Position numbers and translations under genes: made by a program. A stretch of DNA of 64,000 nt from NCBI RefSeq assembly GCF_000243095.1, contig NZ_AHJE01000114.1, forward strand, positions 1 through 64,000, given 5' to 3'. This DNA comes from Cupriavidus basilensis OR16 (lineage in GTDB: Bacteria > Pseudomonadota > Gammaproteobacteria > Burkholderiales > Burkholderiaceae). The notes under the pieces are model-generated. The model saw only the letters and a program-made list of their open reading frames with translations. It was not told the origin of the DNA and made no database searches. How positions within the stretch are numbered: the stretch's first letter is position 1; each line of letters starts with the position of its first letter. Below, piece by piece: positions 55,047-63,219 of the stretch.

Positions 55047-55364
55047 CTAGAAGGGAATCCTGCCGCGCCAGATATCGCCGTACATCACCCAGTCGCCCAT
55101 CAGGCTGTAGAGCGGATGGCGGAAGGTGGCGGGGCGGTTTTTCTCGAAGACGAAATGGCCGACCCAGGCGAAGGCATAGCCTGAGACCGCGGCCGCTGCC
55201 AGCCACCACCAGTTGCCGCTGAGCAGGAGCGCAAGCAGGCACAGCAATGCCACGGTGGAACCGGCGAAATGCAGGCGGCGGCAGGTGGAGTTGCGGTGTT
55301 CGTTCAGGTAGAAGGGGTAGAAGGCGGCGAAATTCTCGAACTCACGGTGGTGGGCCTGGGACAT
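55047..55364 (-). CDS. DUF962 / Mpo1-like protein
   Basis: This 105-residue membrane protein (start MSQAHHREFENFAAFYPFYL) belongs to the DUF962/Mpo1-like family, whose yeast member is an iron-dependent dioxygenase that alpha-oxidises 2-hydroxy fatty acids. The conserved HRNSTCRRLHFAGS with two histidines, and GHFVFEKNRPATFRHP, are present, plus two helices. The catalytic histidines suggest that the fold is active, though the substrate in bacteria is not known. Confidence 0.82.
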   Translation of the reverse strand: MSQAHHREFENFAAFYPFYLNEHRNSTCRRLHFAGSTVALLCLLALLLSGNWWWLAAAAVSGYAFAWVGHFVFEKNRPATFRHPLYSLMGDWVMYGDIWRGRIPF

Positions 55365-55399
55365 GGCAAGGGCCCCGGTCGGGCATTGCCGCCTTGCAA

Positions 55400-55444
55400 C
55401 GGTTCGTCCCCCTCTCCGGCGCAGTGGGAGAGGGGGACGAACCG
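55400..55444. repeat. perfect 18-bp inverted repeat, REP-like
   Basis: CGGTTCGTCCCCCTCTCC is followed after 9 bases by its exact reverse complement. It lies 23 bases after the hydrolase stop (55467) and 36 bases before the DUF962 start. There is no T-run. Palindromes with CCCTCTCC arms are often scattered in many copies in beta-proteobacterial and pseudomonad genomes. Confidence 0.65.
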
Positions 55445-55466
55445 CTCGCTCGCGATGCCGGTGCAT

Positions 55467-56291
55467 TCAACCCGCGGCGACCACCTTGCGTGCGAAAGCC
55501 GCCAGCGCGTCCAGTACCTCATCCGGCCTTTCCCCCATCAGTGCATGTCCGCAGGGCACCGTGACCGTGCTGGCCGAAGCCATCCGGTCAGCTAGTGCTT
55601 GCGCGGCTTTGGGCGAGGTCATCATGTCCTTGCTGCCGCTGATGAACAGGGCGGGGCAGTCCACGGCGGCCACGGCGGCGTCGCCGTTGGCGTAGGCGTT
55701 GCAGGCGGAGAAATCGGTGTGGAAGACGTGGCCTGCCGGGTTGCGTTGCGCCACGCGTTCCATCAGGCGCTGGCTGCCGCCTTGCATCCACGAGCCCGGT
55801 CCCGGCGAGGAGGGCTTGTTGGCGAGGCTGGAGTGCGACCAGGCGTTGACCATGGCGATAGCCTGGTCCACATGGTTGAGGGAGGCGTCGAGCAGGGCGT
55901 CGGCGACTTTCATCGGGTAGGCCGTGGCAAGCAGCGCGATGCCGCGCACCGCTTGCGGATGGCGCGCGGCGGTTTCCAGCGCGATCAGCGAGCCCATGCT
56001 GTGCCCGAAGACCAGCGCCGGGGCGCTGACGCCGGCCGCGCGCACCAGTTCGATCACCCAGTCGGCCATGGCCTCGACCGTCTTGAGGGGTTCGCCTTCG
56101 CTTCGGTTGTGGCCGGGCAGGTCCACGGCCAGCACGCTGAAACCGTGGTTGGCGAACCAGCGCGTCTGCAGAGCCCATACGCTGTGGTCGTTCTGCGCGC
56201 CGTGCACGAACACGGCACAAGGCAGGGCCGGGTCGAAGGGTTTTCCGCCGGTGTAGGCGTAGGCCTTGCGGCCTGCGATCGTCAGTTCCAT
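55467..56291 (-). CDS. alpha/beta hydrolase
   Basis: This 274-residue hydrolase starts MELTIAGRKAYAYTGGK at 56291. The nucleophile elbow is GHSMGSLIALE and the terminal catalytic histidine is in VPCGHALMGERPD. The lid region holds GPGSWMQGGSQRLME. It may be an esterase or epoxide-hydrolase-like enzyme; the substrate is unclear. The start overlaps the metY stop (TGATG), so it is in the same operon. As printed, the frameshifted metY frame runs through into this gene, an artefact of the metY lesion. Confidence 0.85.
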   Translation of the reverse strand: MELTIAGRKAYAYTGGKPFDPALPCAVFVHGAQNDHSVWALQTRWFANHGFSVLAVDLPGHNRSEGEPLKTVEAMADWVIELVRAAGVSAPALVFGHSMGSLIALETAARHPQAVRGIALLATAYPMKVADALLDASLNHVDQAIAMVNAWSHSSLANKPSSPGPGSWMQGGSQRLMERVAQRNPAGHVFHTDFSACNAYANGDAAVAAVDCPALFISGSKDMMTSPKAAQALADRMASASTVTVPCGHALMGERPDEVLDALAAFARKVVAAG

Positions 56292-57530
56292 CAGGCTTGC
56301 CCTCCCTTGGCGCTCATGGCTTTCTCCGCGGCCTTGAGGCCGCGCTTGAGGTCGTCGATGAGGTCGTCCGGGTCTTCCAGGCCGACCGACAGGCGGATGG
56401 TGCCTTCGCTGATGCCGGCCGCCTGCAGTGCCGCCGCGTCCATGCGGAAGTGGGTGGTGGAGGCGGGGTGGATCACCAGCGAGCGGGCATCGCCCACATT
56501 GGCTGAACACGGCGCCCGCGCCGCGCGGCAGCAGCCGCTTGGCGAGCGCGTAATCCGGATGCGACTCCAGCTCCGGATAGGCCACCGACTCGACCATCGG
56601 ATGCGACACCAGGAATTGCACCACGCGGCGCGCGTTGTCCACGTGGCGGGCCATGCGCAGCGGCAGCGTCTCGATGCCTTGCAACAGTTGCCAGGCGGCC
56701 ATCGGGCTCAGGCAGGCGCCGAAGTCGCGCAGGCCCTCGCGGCGGGCGCGCAGCAGGAACGGGGCCACGGTGCTTTCCTCGGTGAACACCATGTTGTGGA
56801 AGCCGGCATAGGGCTCCGACAGCTCCGGGAAGCGCCCGGAGGCGTCGAAGTCGAAGGTGCCGCCTTCGGCCAGCACGCCGCCGATGGTGGTGCCGTGGCC
56901 GCCCAGGAACTTGGTGGCCGAGTGATAGAGCAGGCCGGCGCCCAGGTCGAAGGGCTTGAGCAGGTAGGGCGTGGTGAAGGTGGAGTCGACCAGCAGCGGG
57001 ATGCCGTTGTCCTGGCCGAGTTGCGCCAGGGTCGGGATGTCGAGCACGTCCAGCCCCGGATTGCCCAGGGTCTCGCCGAACAGCAGCTTGGTCTCGGGCC
57101 GGATGGCTGCGCGCCAGGCGTCGATGTCGCGCGCCTGCACGAAGGTGGTCTCGATGCCGAAGCGGCGCAGCGTGTAGTGCAGCAGGTTGTGCGAGCCGCC
57201 GTACAGGGCACTGGACGCCACGATGTGCGAGCCCGCGCCCATCAGCGTAGCCACCGCCAGGTGCAGCGCAGCCTGGCCCGAAGCCACGCCGATCGCGCCG
57301 GCGCCGTTCTCCAGGGCGGCAATGCGCTCCTCGAAGACGGCGACCGTCGGGTTGGAGATACGGGAGTAGACGTGGCCCGCGCGTTCCATGTTGAACAGCG
57401 AGGCGGCGTGCTCGCTGTCCTTGAAGACGAACGACGTCGTCAGGTGGATGGGCGTGGCCCGCGCCCCCGTGGCGGGGTCGGGGGCGGCGCCTGCATGCAG
57501 CGCCAGGGTGTCGAAACGGGTACCGGACAT
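56291..57530 (-). pseudogene. metY: O-acetylhomoserine sulfhydrylase (MetY-like), internal deletion
   Basis: This PLP enzyme makes homocysteine from O-acetylhomoserine and sulfide (MetY branch of the Cys/Met family). MSGTRFDTLALHAGAAPDP opens the protein, with the PLP lysine in HSATKFLGGHGTT near residue 207 and VASSALYGGSHNLLHYTL. After LLPRGAGAVFS at about 56505 about 25 codons are missing and the frame changes. The end, NVGDARSLVIHPASTTHFR, then ISEGTIRLSVGLEDPDDLI, resumes in another frame and stops at 56291. Confidence 0.88.
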
Positions 57531-57733
57531 GGCTTCAAGGGCTAGAGTTGTCTCCGGAGCGCATCGTAGCATCCGCTGCCGCTGCGGAGCACGGCAAATA
57601 GCCCTGGCGGCCCCGGCGGCGGCCCGTGCTTTACTTGGGCGGCTGGTTTCGGCTAGGATCGGCGCATCAGGCCATGCCGGCAGCGGCAGGTAATAAACAG
57701 CAAAACAGCAGATTCAGAGAAGCGGAGACCATC

Positions 57734-58180
57734 ATGAAAGTCAGCGACATCCTGCAGATCAAGGGCAATACGCTCTATACGGTGAAGCCGGAAACGTCAC
57801 TGCTGCTGGCGGTCAACATCATGGCCGAGCACGATATCGGCTCGCTGGTGGTGATGGAATACGGCGACCTGGTCGGCATGCTGACCTTCCGCGAGATCAT
57901 CAAGACGCTCTCCGCCAACGGCGGCAACGTCGGCACCACCAGCCTGCGCAAGGTCATGGACGACGCGCCGCTGACCTGCACGATGGAGACGGACGTCAAT
58001 GAAGTCCGCCGCATGATGCTGGAGCGCCACACCCGCTACCTGCCGGTGCTGGACAACCGGACGCTGATGGGCGTGATTTCGTTCTACGACGTGGCCAAGG
58101 CCGTGGTGGAAGAGCAGAGCTTCGAGAACCGCATGCTCAAGGCCTACATCCGCGACTGGCCGGAAGAAAAGACCGATTGA
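57734..58180 (+). CDS. CBS-domain protein
   Basis: This 148-residue protein is a pair of CBS motifs: VSDILQIKGNTLYTVKPETS with IMAEHDIGSLVVMEYGDLVG, and LRKVMDDAPLTCTMETD with MLERHTRYLPVLDNRTLMG. CBS pairs bind adenosine nucleotides such as AMP, ATP or SAM and sense energy state. It stands alone between metY and the transporter-acyltransferase gene. The frame is intact. Confidence 0.9.
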   Translation: MKVSDILQIKGNTLYTVKPETSLLLAVNIMAEHDIGSLVVMEYGDLVGMLTFREIIKTLSANGGNVGTTSLRKVMDDAPLTCTMETDVNEVRRMMLERHTRYLPVLDNRTLMGVISFYDVAKAVVEEQSFENRMLKAYIRDWPEEKTD

Positions 58181-58369
58181 GCCGCCCGTGGCGCGAGAGG
58201 TGCCAGGTGCCAGGTGGCAGCGGGCGGGCTGGGGGTGTCGGGGCGCCGCGGGATGCCCTGGCCGGGGTGCATGTGCACCCTCCTGGGGCACGGTCCGTGG
58301 TCCATATCAGTGGTAAATGCCGCGCAACGACGCGGCATCTTTTTGAGCCGACCGCTACATGAGCGCTAC

Positions 58370-60268
58370 ATGAGCCAACAAAACCAGTTCCGTCTGCTCC
58401 GCACGCGCCGCTTCGCGCCATTCTTCTGGACCCAGTTCCTGGGCGCCATGAACGACAACCTGTTCAAGGTCGCCTTTACCTCCCTGGTCACCTACCATAC
58501 GGCCCTGTTCGACGGCGTTGACGCCAAGAGCGCGGCGTTCCTGATTTCGGCGATCTTCATTGCGCCGTTCGTGCTGTTTTCGGCCACCAGCGGCCAGATT
58601 GCCGACAAGATCGAGAAGTCCCGTCTGATCCGGCTGGTGAAGACGCTGGAAATCGCCATCATGCTGCTGGGGCTGGCGGGCTTTGCCATGCACAGCGCGC
58701 CACTGCTCTACACCGGCACCTTCCTGATGGGGCTGCACTCGACGCTGTTCGGCCCGGTCAAGTTCGCTTACCTGCCGCAGCACCTGGCCGAGACCGAACT
58801 GGTGGGCGGCAACGGGCTGGTGGAGATGGGCACCTTCGTGGCGATCCTGCTTGGCACCCTGCTTGGCGGCGAACTGGCCGGCCTGACCCATGGCGAGAAG
58901 ATCGTGGGGCCGTTCTATGTCGGCGCCGCCTGCGTGGTGCTGGCACTGGCCGGCCGCATGGTGTCCGCGCGCGTGCCGGACTCACCAGCGCCGCAACCCG
59001 ACCTGCGCATCAACTGGAACCCGTTCACGGAGACCTGGCGCAACCTCAAGCTGGCGCGCACCGATCGCACGGTGTTCCTGAGCCTGCTGGGGATTTCCTG
59101 GCTCTGGTTCCTGGGCGCGACGTTCCTTACCTCGTTTTTCAGCTTTGCCAAGGACGTGCTGGGCGGCGACCAGAACGTGGTGACGCTGCTGCTGGCGGTG
59201 TTCTCGCTGGGCATTGGCACCGGCTCGTTGCTGTGCGAGCGGCTGTCCGGGCGCCATGTCGAGATCGGCCTGGTGCCGTTCGGCTCGATCGGCATGACGG
59301 TGTTCGCGGTCGACCTGTTCTTCGCCAGCAATGGCGAGCAGCATAGCGAACTGTCCGGGCTGGCCGGCTTTGCCGCCGACCCGCGCCACTGGCGTGTGCT
59401 GATCGACCTGTTCCTGCTGGCCATGTTCGGCGGCTTCTACAGCGTGCCGCTGTACGCGCTGATCCAGAGCCGCTGCGCGCCGACGCACCGGGCTCGCATC
59501 ATTGCCGCCAACAACATCCTCAACAGCTTCTTCATGATCGGCTCCTCGCTGCTGGCGGTGGTGCTGACCCAGGCCGGCTTCAGCATTCCGCAGCTGTTCC
59601 TGGTGGTGGGGCTGCTCAACGCGGTGGTCGCCATCTACATTTACTCGCTGGTGCCGGAGTTCCTGCTGCGCTTCATTGCCTGGATTCTGGTCCATACCGT
59701 GTATCGACTGAAGCGCGTCAACGCCGAACACATCCCGGCCGAGGGTGCGGCGGTGCTGGTGTGCAACCACGTCAGCTTTGCCGACGCGGTGGTGCTGATG
59801 GCCGCCAGCCCACGCCCGGTGCGCTTCCTGATGGACCACCGCATCTTCAAGGTGCCGCTGATGTCGTGGTTCTTCCGCCAGGCCAAGGCCATTCCGATCG
59901 CGCCGGCGCACGAGGATCCGCTCATGCTGGAGCGCGCCTACGACGAAGTCGCGCGGGCGCTGGCCGACGGCGACCTGGTCTGCATCTTCCCGGAGGGCAA
60001 GATAACGGCCACCGGCGAGCTCAATCCCTTCAAGCAGGGCGTGCAGCAGATCATCCGGCGCACCCCCGTGCCGGTCGTGCCGATGGCGCTGCGCGGGCTG
60101 TGGGGCAGCTTCTTCTCGCGCAAGGGCGGCAATGCCATGTCCCGGCCATTCCGGCGCGGCATCCTGAACCGCCTGGAGCTGGTCGTGGGCGACCCGATCG
60201 CGCCGGAACTGGCCACGCCGGAGGGCCTGCAGCAGGTGGTGCAAGGCCTGCGCGGCGAGTGGCGCTAA
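58370..60268 (+). CDS. LplT-like MFS transporter fused to a PlsC acyltransferase
   Basis: This 632-residue bifunctional protein has an N-terminal MFS part (MSQQNQFRLLRTRRFAPFF, then FWTQFLGAMNDNLFKVAF, the LplT-like start) with about 12 helices, up to residue 430. A glycerolipid acyltransferase domain follows: NHVSFADAVVLMAA (H-x4-D) near residue 466 and FPEGKITATGEL near residue 540. It can be read as lysophospholipid flip across the inner membrane and re-acylation. In E. coli these functions sit on separate proteins, LplT and Aas. An 11-bp tandem repeat covers its start codon. Confidence 0.88.
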   Translation: MSQQNQFRLLRTRRFAPFFWTQFLGAMNDNLFKVAFTSLVTYHTALFDGVDAKSAAFLISAIFIAPFVLFSATSGQIADKIEKSRLIRLVKTLEIAIMLLGLAGFAMHSAPLLYTGTFLMGLHSTLFGPVKFAYLPQHLAETELVGGNGLVEMGTFVAILLGTLLGGELAGLTHGEKIVGPFYVGAACVVLALAGRMVSARVPDSPAPQPDLRINWNPFTETWRNLKLARTDRTVFLSLLGISWLWFLGATFLTSFFSFAKDVLGGDQNVVTLLLAVFSLGIGTGSLLCERLSGRHVEIGLVPFGSIGMTVFAVDLFFASNGEQHSELSGLAGFAADPRHWRVLIDLFLLAMFGGFYSVPLYALIQSRCAPTHRARIIAANNILNSFFMIGSSLLAVVLTQAGFSIPQLFLVVGLLNAVVAIYIYSLVPEFLLRFIAWILVHTVYRLKRVNAEHIPAEGAAVLVCNHVSFADAVVLMAASPRPVRFLMDHRIFKVPLMSWFFRQAKAIPIAPAHEDPLMLERAYDEVARALADGDLVCIFPEGKITATGELNPFKQGVQQIIRRTPVPVVPMALRGLWGSFFSRKGGNAMSRPFRRGILNRLELVVGDPIAPELATPEGLQQVVQGLRGEWR

Positions 60269-60283
60269 CTGGAGCCGCAAACC

Positions 60284-61003
60284 ATGATCACGCTTTACAC
60301 CTTCGGGCCGGCCTTCGGCCTGCCCGACGCCAGCCCGTTCGTCACCAAGGCCGACCTGCTGCTCAAGCTCGCGCGGCTGCCGTACCGCGCCGCGCAGGGC
60401 GGTCTGCGGCGCGCGCCCAAGGGCAAGCTGCCCTATCTCGACGACGAAGGCCGCGTGGTGGCGGACTCCACGCTGATCCGCTGGCATCTGGAGAAGACGT
60501 ACCACATCGACTTCGACGAAGGGCTGACGCCGGCACAGCGCGGCACGGCCTGGTCGGTCGAAAAGATGCTTGAAGATAACTTCTACTGGGCCGTGGCCGA
60601 TGCACGCTGGAACCACGACGCCAATTTTTCCAGGGGCCCGGCGACGTTTTTCCGCGCCGTGCCCTGGCCGGTGCGCGGGCTGGCGATGCGTTTTGTGCGC
60701 TCGAAGATCCGCCGCATCCTGTGGACGCAGGGGCTCGGGCGCCATAGCCCGGCCGATCTGGCCGCGATCGCCGGCCGCGACGTGGCGGCCGTGGCCGACA
60801 TGCTGGGCGACCAGCCCTACCTGATGGGCGACAAGCCCTGCGGTGCCGACGCTACGGTTTTCGCCTTCATGGCCGGCGCGCTGTGCCCGCTGTTCGACAC
60901 GCCGATCCGCACCGCGGCTGAATCCCACCCCAACCTGGTGGCCTACGTGGCGCGGATGCGGGAGCGCTTCTATCCGGACCCACAGGCGGCGCCCGCATCC
61001 TGA
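60284..61003 (+). CDS. glutathione S-transferase-like protein
   Basis: This 239-residue protein has an N-terminal thioredoxin-like domain (MITLYTFGPAFGLPDASPFV, then KGKLPYLDDEGRVVADSTLI) and a C-terminal helical domain (QPYLMGDKPCGADATVFAF). The pattern matches the failed-axon-connections/metaxin branch of the GST superfamily. Activity and substrate are unknown. It is 15 bases downstream of the transporter-acyltransferase gene and likely co-transcribed. Confidence 0.83.
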   Translation: MITLYTFGPAFGLPDASPFVTKADLLLKLARLPYRAAQGGLRRAPKGKLPYLDDEGRVVADSTLIRWHLEKTYHIDFDEGLTPAQRGTAWSVEKMLEDNFYWAVADARWNHDANFSRGPATFFRAVPWPVRGLAMRFVRSKIRRILWTQGLGRHSPADLAAIAGRDVAAVADMLGDQPYLMGDKPCGADATVFAFMAGALCPLFDTPIRTAAESHPNLVAYVARMRERFYPDPQAAPAS

Positions 61004-61091
61004 GCGCGAAAGCGGGGAGGGCCGGACGGGCGGCAAAAGCCTTACAATGTAGCCCGTTCCCCAATTCTCACGCCCTCCGCGGTCTCCCATC

Positions 61092-62210
61092 ATGTCCGGC
61101 AATACTCTCGGCCTGCTCTTCACTGTCACCACTTTCGGCGAATCGCACGGGCCAGCCATCGGCGCGGTGGTGGATGGCTGCCCGCCGGGCATGTCCCTGA
61201 CCGAGGCCGATATCCAGCTCGACCTGGATCGACGCAAGCCCGGCACCTCGCGCCACGTCACGCAGCGCCAGGAACCTGACCAGGTCGAGATCCTCTCCGG
61301 CGTGTTCGAGGGCAAGACCACCGGCACGCCGATCTGCCTGCTGATCCGCAACACCGACCAGCGCAGCAAGGACTACGGCAATATCGTCGAGACCTTCCGC
61401 CCGGGTCACGCCGACTACACCTACTGGCAGAAGTACGGCATCCGCGACTATCGCGGCGGCGGCCGCTCGTCGGCGCGCCTGACGGCGCCGGTGGTGGCGG
61501 CGGCGGCCGTGGCCAAGAAGTGGCTGCGCGAGCAGTACGGTACCGAGATCCGGGGCTATATGTCGCAGTTGGGCGAAGTCCGCGTGCCGTTCGTGGACTG
61601 GGCGCAAGTGCCGGAGAATCCCTTTTTCGCACCCAATGCGGAGATCGTGCCGGAGCTGGAAACCTATATGGACGCGCTGCGCCGCGATGGGGACTCCGTC
61701 GGCGCGCGCATCGAGGTGGTGGCGAGCAATGTGCCGGTGGGCCTGGGCGAACCGTTGTTCGACAAGCTCGATGCCGATATCGCGCATGCCATGATGGGCA
61801 TCAATGCCGTCAAGGGCGTGGAGATCGGCGCGGGGTTTGACAGCGTCAGCCAGCGCGGCAGCATGCATGGCGATGCACTCAGCGCGGAAGGGTTTCGCGG
61901 CAATAACGCCGGCGGCATGCTGGGCGGCATCTCGACCGGCCAGGACGTCACCGTCTCGCTGGCGATCAAGCCCACCTCCAGCATCCGCACCCCGCGCGAA
62001 TCCATCGACAAGGCCGGCCAGCCCGCCACGGTGGAAACCTTCGGCCGCCACGATCCCTGCGTGGGCATTCGCGCGACCCCCATCGCCGAAGCCATGCTGG
62101 CGCTGGTCCTGATGGACCACGCGCTGCGCCACCGTGCCCAATGCGGCGACGTCAAGGTCGATACCCCGCGCATTCCTGCCCAGTCGCCGCAGTCCGGCCA
62201 GTCGCGCTGA
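61092..62210 (+). CDS. aroC: chorismate synthase
   Basis: AroC uses reduced FMN to convert 5-enolpyruvylshikimate-3-phosphate to chorismate, the last step of the shikimate pathway. The FMN and substrate motifs FGESHGPAIGAVVDGCPPG, RRKPGTSRHVTQRQEPDQ and YRGGGRSSARLTAP are complete, as are QRGSMHGDALSAEGFRGN and GGMLGGISTGQ. Length is 372 residues, normal. The following MFS gene starts next to its stop. Confidence 0.96.
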   Translation: MSGNTLGLLFTVTTFGESHGPAIGAVVDGCPPGMSLTEADIQLDLDRRKPGTSRHVTQRQEPDQVEILSGVFEGKTTGTPICLLIRNTDQRSKDYGNIVETFRPGHADYTYWQKYGIRDYRGGGRSSARLTAPVVAAAAVAKKWLREQYGTEIRGYMSQLGEVRVPFVDWAQVPENPFFAPNAEIVPELETYMDALRRDGDSVGARIEVVASNVPVGLGEPLFDKLDADIAHAMMGINAVKGVEIGAGFDSVSQRGSMHGDALSAEGFRGNNAGGMLGGISTGQDVTVSLAIKPTSSIRTPRESIDKAGQPATVETFGRHDPCVGIRATPIAEAMLALVLMDHALRHRAQCGDVKVDTPRIPAQSPQSGQSR

Positions 62211-62211
62211 G

Positions 62212-63177
62212 TTGGCGCAGGCGGAACAACACGCCCGCGCCGCGGGTGCCGGGCGCGTCTCCGAGACGCGCTTTGGCCTGTTTTATCTCGGTTACTACGG
62301 CTACGTCGGCGTCATCTCCCCCTATGTGAGCCTGTTCTTCGCCGGGCGTGGTTTTTCCCCGGTGCAGATCGGCGTGCTGATGGCCTGCTTCCAGTTCAGC
62401 CGCATTGTCGGCCCGTATTTCTGGGGCTGGCTGTCCGACGTGATGCACACCCGCGTGCGCCTGCTGCGCCTGGCCGCCGTGACATCCTTGCTGGCGTTCC
62501 TGATGGTGCCCGGCGTCACCAGCTACGGCGGCATGATGGCGATGATGATCGGCTTGAACCTGATCACCAGTGCCATGTCGCCGCTGGGCGACGCGCTCAC
62601 CATCTCCACGCTGCGCCGCTACGGCGCCTTCGATCACCGCTACGGGCGCATCCGCATGTTCGGCTCGGCCGGCTTTATCGCGGCCGTGCTGCTGGGCGGG
62701 GCGCTGTTCGAGCGCTACGGCATGGAGGCGTTCCCGTGGCTGGCGAGCGCCATGCTGGCGTTATTCCTGGTGGTGGTGTTCGGCATGCGCGACGCGCCGG
62801 ACGACGGGCCGCGCGTCAAGCCGCCGCCGGCGCTGCCGCTGCTGCGGCGTCCCGATGTGAGCTGGTTCTTCGGCTCGGCGTTCCTGATGATGTTCGCCCA
62901 CGCCGCGCTGTACGTGTTCTATTCGCTGTACCTGGAGCAGCTTGGCTACAGCAAGTTTTCCATCGGCGTGATGTGGACCATCGGCGTGGTTTCCTACGGC
63001 CTGGGCGGCACCTGCGGTGGGCTGGCGATGGGATGGACCTGGAAGGCGCTCGGGCCCGCTCACACGTTCGGGCTAGCGGCACTGGCGGCGGCGGGCGGCG
63101 CGCTGTGCGCGTTCATGACGTTCCGTACGGAGGCGGCTTCCGATGCCAAGGCGCAAGCCGCCACGGCCGGGCGCTGA
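62212..63177 (+). CDS. MFS transporter, PPP/HcaT-like, in-frame deletion
   Basis: This major facilitator resembles the 3-phenylpropionate/HcaT-type group of small carriers. It has SETRFGLFYLGYYGYVGVIS, then the motif MHTRVRLLRLAAV and helices to SKFSIGVMWTIGVV. The frame then passes to SYGLGGTCGGLAMGWTWKAL. In the family about 70 residues, with two to three helices, lie between, so the protein has only about 9 helices. No ATG fits the 5' end; TTG at 62212 is the best start, while an ATG at 62134 would overlap aroC by 77 bases. Confidence 0.72.
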   Translation: MAQAEQHARAAGAGRVSETRFGLFYLGYYGYVGVISPYVSLFFAGRGFSPVQIGVLMACFQFSRIVGPYFWGWLSDVMHTRVRLLRLAAVTSLLAFLMVPGVTSYGGMMAMMIGLNLITSAMSPLGDALTISTLRRYGAFDHRYGRIRMFGSAGFIAAVLLGGALFERYGMEAFPWLASAMLALFLVVVFGMRDAPDDGPRVKPPPALPLLRRPDVSWFFGSAFLMMFAHAALYVFYSLYLEQLGYSKFSIGVMWTIGVVSYGLGGTCGGLAMGWTWKALGPAHTFGLAALAAAGGALCAFMTFRTEAASDAKAQAATAGR

Positions 63178-63219
63178 CGCGCGCCGGCGTTTGGTTCGTT
63201 CAGGGCTTCACCGCGGGGT

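Noticed and set aside
58982..61369. 795-codon minus-strand frame
   Set aside because: It runs across three complete plus-strand genes (LplT-PlsC fusion, GST, aroC); composition is typical of a GC shadow.
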